55,126 bases of DNA from Nonomuraea sp. SBT364. Its GTDB lineage: Bacteria > Actinomycetota > Actinomycetes > Streptosporangiales > Streptosporangiaceae. The notes below the pieces were generated by a model. That model had not been told where the DNA came from and did no database searches. It was given only the letters and a program-made list of their open reading frames with translations. Shown here in pieces: positions 42,921 to 50,897 of the stretch. Each line of letters starts with the position of its first letter. Position 1 is the stretch's first letter. The position numbers and the translations under genes were made by a program. The stretch spans positions 1 to 55,126 of the forward strand of contig NZ_LAVL01000046.1 of assembly GCF_001083785.1 (NCBI RefSeq). Direction: 5' to 3'.

Positions 42921-44135
42921 TTGAAGAGTTACCTCCCGGTGCTGGCCACGCCCGGCGCCTGGCGTTTCCTGCTGCCCGCGCTCGTGGCCCGCCTGCCGTT
43001 CGCGATGACCCAGCTGGGCGTCCTGCTGCTGGTGGAGTGGTCCACGAGCGCCTACGGCCCGGCCGGCGTCGCCGCCGCTGCGGCCGCCGTCTCGCAGGCG
43101 CTCGCCGGCCCCCGGATCGGGCGGCTCGCCGACCGCCACGGCCAGGCCAGGGTGCTCGTCCCGCAGGTGTGCGCGCACGCGCTGGCCCTCGGCGGGCTGG
43201 TGGCGCTGGCCGCCTCGCACGCCGCCGCGCCGCCGCTGGTCGTCGCCGCCGCGCTGACCGGCGCGACCGCCCCCCAGGTGGGGGCCATGGTCAGGGCCCG
43301 GTGGGCGCACCGCCTCAGCGGCCCGGACCTCAACACCGCCTTCGCCGTCGAGTCCGTCACCGACGAGCTCACCTTCACCCTGGCCCCGGTCATCCTGGTC
43401 GCCCTGTCGACGTCGTACTCGCCGGTCGTGGCCCTGCTGGTGGCGCTCGTCCTGGTCGTCACCGGCACGCTCACCTTCGCCGCCGTGAAGACCGCCGCCC
43501 CGGCGGGCTCGGCGGCGTCGGCGCGCCCGGTGGGGGTGCTGCGCCTGCGCGGCGTGGCACTGCTCGCGACGGCCTTCCTCGCCATGGGATCGGTGTTCGG
43601 CAGCCTCCAGGTCGGGATCACGTCGCTGACCGAGGCGCTGGGCGCCGCCGCCTCCGCCGGACCCGTGTACGGCGCGTTCTCGGGCGCCAGCCTGGCCGGC
43701 GGGCTGCTGTACGGCGCGGTCCGCTGGCGCGTCCCCGCCACCGTCCGGCTCGGCTGCGGGCTGGTCCTGCTCGCCGCCGCGACCAGCGCCCTCGTGCCGG
43801 CCGGGTCCCTGCCCCTGCTGTACGGCGCGGCGGCGCTGGCGGGACTGGTGATCGCCCCTGTCGTGATCACCGGTTACACCATCATCGACGGGCTGGTGCC
43901 CGCCGCCGCCAGGACCGAGGCGTTCACCTGGCTGAACGGCGCCATCGGGCTGGGCATCGCCGTCGGGTCGACGGCGGCCGGGCAGCTCGTGGACCGGTTC
44001 GGCCCGTCGCTCGCCTTCGTGGTGCCCCCGCTGATCACGGGCCTGGCGGCGGTGCTGGTGCTGGCCCGCCGCCGCGCCCTCCGGCCCCGCCCGGCCGTCA
44101 CGAGTGAGCGCGCGCCAGCACTTCTTCCGGGATGA
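42921..44135 (+). CDS. MFS transporter
   Basis: A 404-aa, 12-helix MFS protein. It begins YLPVLATPGAWRFLLPALVARLPFAM, a pattern common in actinobacterial MFS proteins of unknown substrate. Motif A is GRLADRHGQARVL, and QLVDRFGPSLAFVV precedes the last helices. The TTG start follows GGAG. The 137-bp gap before it contains no other gene. Its last 38 nt overlap the convergent DHA2 gene. Confidence 0.86.
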   Translation: MKSYLPVLATPGAWRFLLPALVARLPFAMTQLGVLLLVEWSTSAYGPAGVAAAAAAVSQALAGPRIGRLADRHGQARVLVPQVCAHALALGGLVALAASHAAAPPLVVAAALTGATAPQVGAMVRARWAHRLSGPDLNTAFAVESVTDELTFTLAPVILVALSTSYSPVVALLVALVLVVTGTLTFAAVKTAAPAGSAASARPVGVLRLRGVALLATAFLAMGSVFGSLQVGITSLTEALGAAASAGPVYGAFSGASLAGGLLYGAVRWRVPATVRLGCGLVLLAAATSALVPAGSLPLLYGAAALAGLVIAPVVITGYTIIDGLVPAAARTEAFTWLNGAIGLGIAVGSTAAGQLVDRFGPSLAFVVPPLITGLAAVLVLARRRALRPRPAVTSERAPALLPG

Positions 44136-45609
44136 CCTTCGGCACGCCGCGCAGCCCGACGAGCGCGAGGAGCGCGACCACGGCCAGCATGCCGGCCGTG
44201 GTCAGCGCGGTGACGTGCACCGCCTCGACGAACGCCGTCCTGGCCGCTTGCACGAGCTGCCCGGCCTGCTCGGCGGGCAGCGTCTCGGCCAGGGCCATCG
44301 CACCGGCGATCGACTCCCTGGCCGGTTCCTCCGGCACCCCGGCGGGCACCCGCACACTGCTGGTGTAGGTGCTGTTGAGCACGGTGCCGAGGATCGCGAT
44401 GCCGAGCGCGCCGCCCAGCTCGAACGACGTCTCCGACACCGCCGCCGCCGCGCCGGCCCGCCGCGCCGGGGCCGTGGCCAGCACGTTGTCGTTGTTGACG
44501 GTGAACGCCAGCCCGATCCCCATCCCGCCCACCATCATCACGACGGCGATGACCGGGTAGCTCACCTCCGTGCCGAGCGTGCTGTAGTAGAAGAACGCCA
44601 GCGCGTTGAGCGCCAGCCCCAGGGCCACGACGCCGTTCCTGCCGATCACGCCGATCAGCTTGCCGGCCACGATGCCGCCGATGGCGCCGCTCAGCCCGCC
44701 CGGCAGTCCGGCGAGCCCGGCCTGCAGCGGCGACCAGCCGAGCACGAGCTGGAAATACCAGGCGAAGATCAGCGACATCGCCATCATCGTGAAGATGGCC
44801 AGCAGGTTCGTGCTGATGGAGGCGGTGAACGCGCGCCGCCGGAAGAGCCGCACGTCGATCAGCGGCTCGGCCAGCCGCGTCTGCCGCCAGGTGAAGACCA
44901 CCAGGCAGGCGACGCCCAGCACGCCCGCGACCAGCACGTCCGCGTGCTCCGCCCCCCGGTGCGCCGCCTCCTTGACCGCGTAGATGACCGCCACGACCCC
45001 GGCGAACGAGAGCACCACGCTGGGCAGGTCGATCCGCCCGGCGTCCGGATTGCGAGACTCGGGCAGCACCCTCATGCCCCACACCAGTACCACGGCCATG
45101 ATCGGCAGGTTGATCAGGAAGACCGAGCCCCACCAGAAGTGGTCGAGCAGCAGCCCGCCCACCACCGGCCCCACCGCGAACCCGGCGGCGCTCATCCCGC
45201 TCCAGATCCCGACGGCCGTGGTCCGCTCGGCCGCGTCGGTGAACACGTTGCGGATGATCGACAGCGTGGACGGCATGATCGTGGCCCCGGCCACACCCAG
45301 CAGCGCCCTGGCCGCGATCAGCAGCTCCGGGCTGGGCGCGTACGCGGTGACAGCCGAGGCGGCGGCGAACGCCACGGCCCCGATCAGCAGCAGCCGCTTG
45401 CGGCCGATCCGGTCGCCCAGGTTGCCCATGGTGATGAGCAGGCCGGCCAGCGCGAACCCGTAGATGTCGCCGATCCACAGGAGCTCGGTGGAGCTCGCCC
45501 CCAGGTCGCCGACCAGCCGGGGGAGTGCGAGATGCAGGACCGTCAGGTCCAGCGAGAGCAGGAGGGTGGCCAGGCAGGCGACGGCCAGGCAGGACCATTT
45601 CTTCGTCAT
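44098..45609 (-). CDS. DHA2-family MFS drug exporter (14-TM)
   Basis: A 503-aa exporter with 14 predicted helices. Helix 1 shows the DHA2 motif LDLTVLHLALPRLV, motif A is GNLGDRIGRKRLL, and motif C is AAGFAVGPVVGGLL. Such proteins export drugs or natural products with H+ antiport. It is the last gene of a leftward group led by the P450-like gene, 34 bp after the SARP regulator. It could export whatever that group makes or resists. Confidence 0.92.
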   Translation of the reverse strand: MTKKWSCLAVACLATLLLSLDLTVLHLALPRLVGDLGASSTELLWIGDIYGFALAGLLITMGNLGDRIGRKRLLLIGAVAFAAASAVTAYAPSPELLIAARALLGVAGATIMPSTLSIIRNVFTDAAERTTAVGIWSGMSAAGFAVGPVVGGLLLDHFWWGSVFLINLPIMAVVLVWGMRVLPESRNPDAGRIDLPSVVLSFAGVVAVIYAVKEAAHRGAEHADVLVAGVLGVACLVVFTWRQTRLAEPLIDVRLFRRRAFTASISTNLLAIFTMMAMSLIFAWYFQLVLGWSPLQAGLAGLPGGLSGAIGGIVAGKLIGVIGRNGVVALGLALNALAFFYYSTLGTEVSYPVIAVVMMVGGMGIGLAFTVNNDNVLATAPARRAGAAAAVSETSFELGGALGIAILGTVLNSTYTSSVRVPAGVPEEPARESIAGAMALAETLPAEQAGQLVQAARTAFVEAVHVTALTTAGMLAVVALLALVGLRGVPKVIPEEVLARAHS

Positions 45610-45643
45610 GCCGCCACTGTCGCGGCGGCCGCTGACCGCGTGC

Positions 45644-48454
45644 CTACCGCCCGCTGACGGTCCCGCCGACCAGCGTCAGCAGGGCGGCGATGCGATCGCG
45701 CACGTCATTCGCGCTGTGCCACTCCTCGGGGCACTCCTGGTTCGCCTGCTCGGCCCACCGCCGGGCCGAGCCCAGGTCGCCCTCGGACAGGGCCAGCTCA
45801 CCCAGCCCGCAGTGCGCCCTGGCCAGCGTGTCGGACGCGCCGATCCGCCGCGACAGGTCGGCCGCCAGCAGGTAGTCGGCGCGCGCGCCCGCCCGGTCGC
45901 CGACCCGGGCCAGAGTGTCGGCCCGGCGGCACAGGTTGTCGCTGGTGTCGGCCATCGCGCCCAGCTCACGCGACAACCGCAGCGCCTCGTCGGCCATCGC
46001 GCCCGAGGCCACGTAGTCGCCCTGCAGAAAGGCCACGTCGCTGAGCCCCGACACCACCAGCATGGCGCCCCAGCGCTCGCCCATCTCCCGGAAGATGGTG
46101 AGCGACCGCTCGAACTGGGCCTTGGCCTCCTCCAACCGGCCCTCGATCTGCATGATGAACGCCTCACCGCTGTACATGAGCGCCTGCTGCCAGGGCGGCA
46201 GCAGGTGGGCGAGCTGCCGGGTGACCTCCACCGAGCGATAGTCGGTGGGCGGGCCGGTGAACATGGGCAGGAGCAGCGTCAGGAACTCCAGCCGCCGCAG
46301 CAGGTATTCCTCGGGCAGCAGCCCGTGCAGCGCGGCCAGCCGCGCGGCCATCTGGTCGTCGACCGCACGCCCGGTCCAGGCGGCCACGAGCACGCACATC
46401 GCGTACTCCTCGTCCATGCCGTCCGGCACCTTGTCGTCCAGCCGCCCCAGCAGCTCGGCGGCCAGCGTGGCGCTGGTGACCCGGTGCCCGCGCATCCACC
46501 AGTAGCAGGCGGCGTAGGCGACCAGCCGCAGCGCCAGCTCGTTGCGGCCCGACTCCGTCGCCCACCGCACCGCCGCGTTCACGTCGTCGCTCGACTCGTC
46601 CAGCCGGGCCAGCCACTCCAGCTGCTCGGCCCGCCGCAGGTGCGCGTCGGCGGTGCGGACCAGCTCCAGGTGGTAGGCGGCGTGCCTGTCGCGCAGCTCG
46701 CCGATCTCACCCGACTCCTCCAGCCGTTCCGCGCAGAACGCCCGGATCGTCTCCAGCATCCGGTAGCGCCCGCCGACGGACTCGACCAGCGACTTCTCCG
46801 CCAGCGAGAACAGCACCTCCTCCGGCGCCCCGCACACCCGCTCGGCCGCCTCGGCCGTCGCCCCGCCCACGAACACCGTCAGCCGCCTGGCCAGCCGCTG
46901 CTCGGCCTCGTCCAGCAGATCCCAGCTCCACGCCACCACCGCGCGCAACGTCTGATGGCGGGGCAGCGCCGTCCGGCTCCCGCGCGCCAGCAGCCGGAAC
47001 CTGTCGTCCAGCCGCGCCGCCACCTCCGGCACCGTCAGCGTGCGCAGCCGGGCCGCGGCCAGCTCGATGGCCAGCGGCAGCCCGTCGAGCGCCCGGCAGA
47101 TGCGGATCACGTCCGCGGCGTTGCCGTCGTCGACCGCGAACGCCTGCCGTACGGCCGTCGCCCGGTCGGCGAACAGCCGGACCGCGGGGTAGGCGAGCGG
47201 GTCGGCGGCGGTGGGCGGCGGCAGCCGCAACGGCGGCACGGGCAGGATGCGCTCCCCGATGATGCCGAGCGCCTCCCTGCTGGTCGCCAGCACGCGCAGC
47301 CCCGGGCAGGACCCCAGTAGCAGATCGGCCAGCCCCGCCACCGCCTCGATCAGGTGCTCGCAGTTGTCCAGGACGAGCAGCAGCCTGCGGTCGGCGAGCG
47401 CGACGGCCAGGCGGGCGGCCGGCTCCACGGCGGGCAGTTCGGTGCCGTGCGTCCGGTCGCGGATGTCCAGCGCCGCGAGCACCGCCGCCGGCACCTCGGC
47501 GGCGTCGGACACCGGCGCGAGCTGCACGAAGCACACGTCGCCGTCGGCCCGCTCGGCCACCTCGCCCGCCAGCCGCGTCTTGCCGGCGCCGCCGGGGCCG
47601 ATCAGCGTGACCAGCCTGGCCTCGGCCAGCCCCGCGTGCACCTGCAGCAACTCCTCGGCCCGGCCGACGAAGCTGGTGAGCTGGGCGCGCAGGCCCTGCC
47701 GGGTCACGCCCGCCGCCGGCGTGCCCAGCGACGGGTCGGCCCGCAGCACCGCCAGGTGGGCCGCGGCCAGCTCCGGACCCGGCTCGACGCCGAGCTCCTC
47801 GTCGAGGATGCGCCGCCCCTCCTCGAACGCGGCCAGCGCCTCCGCCTGGCGGCCGCTGCCGTACAGGGCGCGCATCAGCTGGGCCCGGGGCCGCTCACGC
47901 AACGGGTGATCGGCGGTCAGCCGGCTCAGCTCGGCGACCACCTCGCGGTGCCGGCCCAGCTCCAGATCCGCCTGGACCCGGTCCTCGACGGCGGCCAGGC
48001 GCAGCTCCGTCAGCCGGGCGGCGGCCGCCTCGGCGTGCGGCCCGTCGGCCAGCGCCGTCCCCCGCCACAGCTCCAGCCCCTCACTCAGCAGCGCCGCAGC
48101 CCGGCGCGGATCACCGGCCGCCAGCGCCTCCCGGCCCTCGCCGGCCAGCCGCTCGAACCGGTGCGCGTCCACGTCCAGCGGATCGGCGGCCAGCCGGTAG
48201 CCCGCCGGATGGAACTCCACCCGGTCACGCCCCAGCACCCTGCGCAGCCTCGACACCTGTGACTGCAGCGCGTTGGCGACCCCCTCCGGCGGCCGCGTCC
48301 CGTACAGCCCGTCGACGAGCTGCTCGGCGCTCACGACCCGGCCGGCCTCCAGCGCCAGCAGCGCCAGCAGCGCGCGCACCCGGGGCCCGCCCAGCGGCAC
48401 CGGCGCGCCGTCATCGCCCAGCACCGAGCTGGGCCCGAGGATCTCGAAGCGCAT
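45644..48454 (-). CDS. SARP/AfsR-family regulator with ATPase and TPR-like domains
   Basis: A 936-aa large SARP. Domains in order are an OmpR-type winged helix (1-95, MRFEILGP... QLVDGLYG), the BTAD domain (96-245), an NB-ARC-type ATPase with Walker A IGPGGAGKTRL near 287 and Walker B LLLVLDNCEHL, and a C-terminal helical TPR-like region (about 600-936). Such proteins activate secondary-metabolite or specialised genes. It lies 7 bp after the PEP-mutase-family gene in the same direction, and may regulate its own operon. Confidence 0.93.
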   Translation of the reverse strand: MRFEILGPSSVLGDDGAPVPLGGPRVRALLALLALEAGRVVSAEQLVDGLYGTRPPEGVANALQSQVSRLRRVLGRDRVEFHPAGYRLAADPLDVDAHRFERLAGEGREALAAGDPRRAAALLSEGLELWRGTALADGPHAEAAAARLTELRLAAVEDRVQADLELGRHREVVAELSRLTADHPLRERPRAQLMRALYGSGRQAEALAAFEEGRRILDEELGVEPGPELAAAHLAVLRADPSLGTPAAGVTRQGLRAQLTSFVGRAEELLQVHAGLAEARLVTLIGPGGAGKTRLAGEVAERADGDVCFVQLAPVSDAAEVPAAVLAALDIRDRTHGTELPAVEPAARLAVALADRRLLLVLDNCEHLIEAVAGLADLLLGSCPGLRVLATSREALGIIGERILPVPPLRLPPPTAADPLAYPAVRLFADRATAVRQAFAVDDGNAADVIRICRALDGLPLAIELAAARLRTLTVPEVAARLDDRFRLLARGSRTALPRHQTLRAVVAWSWDLLDEAEQRLARRLTVFVGGATAEAAERVCGAPEEVLFSLAEKSLVESVGGRYRMLETIRAFCAERLEESGEIGELRDRHAAYHLELVRTADAHLRRAEQLEWLARLDESSDDVNAAVRWATESGRNELALRLVAYAACYWWMRGHRVTSATLAAELLGRLDDKVPDGMDEEYAMCVLVAAWTGRAVDDQMAARLAALHGLLPEEYLLRRLEFLTLLLPMFTGPPTDYRSVEVTRQLAHLLPPWQQALMYSGEAFIMQIEGRLEEAKAQFERSLTIFREMGERWGAMLVVSGLSDVAFLQGDYVASGAMADEALRLSRELGAMADTSDNLCRRADTLARVGDRAGARADYLLAADLSRRIGASDTLARAHCGLGELALSEGDLGSARRWAEQANQECPEEWHSANDVRDRIAALLTLVGGTVSGR

Positions 48455-48461
48455 GCCCCGA

Positions 48462-49214
48462 TTATCGCGGCTCCGGCAGGATGGCGGTGATGTCCGCGTA
48501 TGAGGGCAGCGCGGGCTCCTCCTGCCTCCGTACGGCCCGCACCGCCGACAGGGCGCCGTGCAGACTCGCCCGGTAGAGCAGCGACCCGGTGCTCACCCGG
48601 GCCACGCCCACCCCGGCCAGCTCGGCGAGCGACGGCCCGGCCGGCTGGTAGAGCACGTTCACCGGCAGCGGCGTGCTCTCCACCAGCCGGGCGATCCCGG
48701 CAAGGTCGCTCAGGCCGGGCACGAAGATCCCGTCCGCGTGCCCGTACGCCCTGACCCGCTCCAGCGTGTCGCCGGTCTTCAGCCAGTGGGTGTCGGTCCG
48801 CGCGTTCACGAACACGCCGTGCCCCCTGGCCGCCTCGATGACCGCCTGGTGGACGCCGATCGGCCGGAGCGTGCCGTCGGCCCGGCCGTCCTCCAGGTTG
48901 ACCCCCGCCACGCCCAGCGCCGCCAGGCCGGCGACGAGCTCGGCCACCTCGCCGGGGTCGTCGCTGAACCCGCCCTCGACGTCCACGCTGACCATCACGT
49001 CCAGCGTCCGCAGCGTCGCGGCGAGCGCCACCGTCTCGTCCCTGGTCGCGCCGCCCGCGTCGGGTTTGCCGTGGACGGCGGACACGCCCAGGCTCGTCGT
49101 CCCCACGGCCGCGAACCCCTCCCGGGCCAGCATCGCGGCCGACCCGTAGTCCCACGCGTTGGGCAGCAGCAGCGGCTCGCCCGGCCGGTGCAACGCCCGG
49201 AACGCCTCGCTCAT
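48462..49214 (-). CDS. Isocitrate lyase/PEP mutase-family protein
   Basis: A 250-aa TIM barrel of the oxaloacetate decarboxylase/PEP mutase group. Mg-binding residues are in SVDVEGGF (76-83) and GVNLEDG (104-110). LLLPNAWDYGSAAMLAREGF is the typical start. The KKCGH-type catalytic loop of isocitrate lyase is not seen, so a lyase acting on a small 2-oxo-acid or phosphonate is more likely than isocitrate. ATGA overlap with the P450-like gene shows they are co-translated. Confidence 0.88.
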   Translation of the reverse strand: MSEAFRALHRPGEPLLLPNAWDYGSAAMLAREGFAAVGTTSLGVSAVHGKPDAGGATRDETVALAATLRTLDVMVSVDVEGGFSDDPGEVAELVAGLAALGVAGVNLEDGRADGTLRPIGVHQAVIEAARGHGVFVNARTDTHWLKTGDTLERVRAYGHADGIFVPGLSDLAGIARLVESTPLPVNVLYQPAGPSLAELAGVGVARVSTGSLLYRASLHGALSAVRAVRRQEEPALPSYADITAILPEPR

Positions 49215-50044
49215 CGTCCCTCCCCGGAGGCCGAGGTGCCGGCCAGCGCGTCGAGCACCCCGGCGGCCAGCGCCAGCGCGTGCCGGGCCGCCGGACAGGG
49301 CCGCAGCCCGGCGCCGAACGTCAGATGCGGCGTCTCCCCGCGAGCCGCGTCGAACCGGTCAGGGGCCGCGAACACGTCAGGGTCGCGGTTGACGGTCACC
49401 AGATCGATCCCGACCTCGTCACCGGTCTCGCGGTCCACCCGCCGCGTGACCTTCAGCGGCGGATCGTGCCGCAGCGTCTCGTGCAGCAGGTCGTCCACGG
49501 GGACGCCGGGGGTGGCGTGCGCCAGCGCGTTCGCGACGAGCCCCTCGACGGCGGCGTGCGCCTGCAGCAGCAGCGTGATCCGCGCGATCCCGTCGTCCTC
49601 GGACCCCTGCCAGGACCCCTGCCAGGACCCCTGCCCGGCCAGCTTCACGAGCTCGGTCACGGCGGCGTCCGCGTCGGCGGACTCCTCGCCGGACAGGTAG
49701 CCGGGTGCGGCCGCGCGTACGGCCTCGACCAGGCGGTCGATCTCCGGGAAGCCGAGCGCTTCGCCCAGCACCGCCGTGGGCACGCCCCGCCAGTCGCCCC
49801 GCCGCTCCAGCGTCAGCCTCCTCGCGCCGGCCCGCAGCCGCGCCACGTCGGGCCCCGCGAGCTCCGCGAGCAGCGCGGTCAGCGTCGCCCGGCGGTCCGC
49901 GTGCACCTCCCCGGTACTGAACCGGGACACCAGGGCGCGCAACCAGGCGAGCGTCCCCACCGGGGCCCCCTGCCGCACCGGCGGCGGGACGTAGCGGGAG
50001 TCCGCGAGCACGGAACAGGCTTCGGTATGTCGTGTGACGAGCAT
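49211..50044 (-). CDS. Short cytochrome P450-like protein
   Basis: A 277-aa protein with the C-terminal P450 hallmarks: ExxR at E189-R192 (HETLRHDPP), VNRDPDVFAAPDRFDAAR, and the heme loop TFGAGLRPCPAA with C250. The N-terminus keeps RFSTGEVHADRR. It is over 100 residues shorter than a usual P450. The I-helix region (LLLQAHAAVEGLVANAL) lacks the Gly and the acid-alcohol pair needed for oxygen activation. It may be a peroxide-using, non-oxidising or decayed P450. A TAGCGT -10-like box 6 nt before the ATG suggests a leaderless transcript. Confidence 0.8.
   Translation of the reverse strand: MLVTRHTEACSVLADSRYVPPPVRQGAPVGTLAWLRALVSRFSTGEVHADRRATLTALLAELAGPDVARLRAGARRLTLERRGDWRGVPTAVLGEALGFPEIDRLVEAVRAAAPGYLSGEESADADAAVTELVKLAGQGSWQGSWQGSEDDGIARITLLLQAHAAVEGLVANALAHATPGVPVDDLLHETLRHDPPLKVTRRVDRETGDEVGIDLVTVNRDPDVFAAPDRFDAARGETPHLTFGAGLRPCPAARHALALAAGVLDALAGTSASGEGR
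49601..49636 (-). repeat. Three tandem 12-bp units in the P450-like gene
   Basis: GGACCCCTGCCA repeats at 49601-49612, 49613-49624 and 49625-49636 (last base differs). It is in frame and gives the protein segment GSWQGSWQGS just before the I-helix region. Perfect repetition suggests recent expansion. Confidence 0.85.
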
Positions 50045-50088
50045 GTGGTCACGCTAGCCCGGCATCGATTCGGCGCCCGTCTAACCAT

Positions 50089-50170
50089 GCCGGCCCGCTG
50101 TGCCGGCCCGCTGTGCCGGCCCGCTGTGCCGGCCCGCTGTGCCGGCCCGCTGTGCCGGCCCGCTGTGCCG
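50089..50170. repeat. 13-bp x 6 perfect tandem array
   Basis: GCCGGCCCGCTGT is repeated six times without mismatch (50089-50166), followed by a 4-base partial copy. It lies in the gap between the P450-like start (50044) and the DUF998 stop (50172). Each unit holds self-complementary GCCGGC, so the RNA or single strand could fold. Confidence 0.95.
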
Positions 50171-50171
50171 A

Positions 50172-50897
50172 TCAGGCCACCAGCCGGGCACCCCGCTCGG
50201 CGCTCTCGCCTTGATTGCCCGGGTCGGCCGGTTCGGCGGCGGGGGCGGGAGCCTGGGCGCGTACGGCGCCGGTGCGCCGGCCGGCGGCCACCGCCATGGC
50301 GACGATCAGCGCGATCTCGGCCACCACCAGCGCCCGCTCCAGCAGGCCGTAGTAGGCGGCGCCGTCCATCCACGCCGAGGTGAACGAGGCGGGGTGCGCG
50401 GCCAGGTAGACGGCCAGCGCGACGACGGACGTCACGCTCAGCGCGCGGACCGCGTTCCAGCGCGGCCGCGCCTCCCGGCCCCGCGTCAGGGTCCACCCGG
50501 CGACCGGCAGCGTGGTGAACACGACGGCGGCGGCCCACCGGTGGATCTCCCCGGTCAGCGTGTCGATCTCCGACCCGCCGGGATCGGTGGGAAAGACCGC
50601 GCTCATCATCAGCCCGGCCGCCGCCGCCAGCAGCAGCACCCTGGTCGCCGCCGTGCGCCCCGGCTCCCGGACCGCCAGCCCGTACGCCAGCGTCAGGCAC
50701 GCCCCCGCGAGCGCCAGCATGCCGGCCAGCACGGGCACCAGCCCGCCGGACACCAGCGCGTAGTCGCTGAGCAGCGGCTGCGCCGGCAGCGCGACCTGCG
50801 CGTAGCCGAGGGCGAGCACGGCGACCAGGGCCCCCGCCACCGTCGCGCCGACGGCGAACCCGATCGCGCCCTGCGGGGCGTCCTGCTGGGACGTCAT
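50172..50897 (-). CDS. DUF998 membrane protein
   Basis: A 241-aa protein with about six predicted helices and the DUF998-like layout: a helix after a short polar start, the external LPAQPLLSDYALVSGG, and VFPTDPGGSEIDTLTGEIHRWAA between helices 3 and 4. No function is known for the family. The C-terminus is a polar Ala/Pro tail. ATGA overlap with the glycosyltransferase gene (50894-50897) makes it the last gene of that operon. Confidence 0.8.
   Translation of the reverse strand: MTSQQDAPQGAIGFAVGATVAGALVAVLALGYAQVALPAQPLLSDYALVSGGLVPVLAGMLALAGACLTLAYGLAVREPGRTAATRVLLLAAAAGLMMSAVFPTDPGGSEIDTLTGEIHRWAAAVVFTTLPVAGWTLTRGREARPRWNAVRALSVTSVVALAVYLAAHPASFTSAWMDGAAYYGLLERALVVAEIALIVAMAVAAGRRTGAVRAQAPAPAAEPADPGNQGESAERGARLVA

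Noticed and set aside
50089..50170. CRISPR array
   Set aside because: The 13-bp units are directly adjacent, with no spacers, and there are no cas genes.
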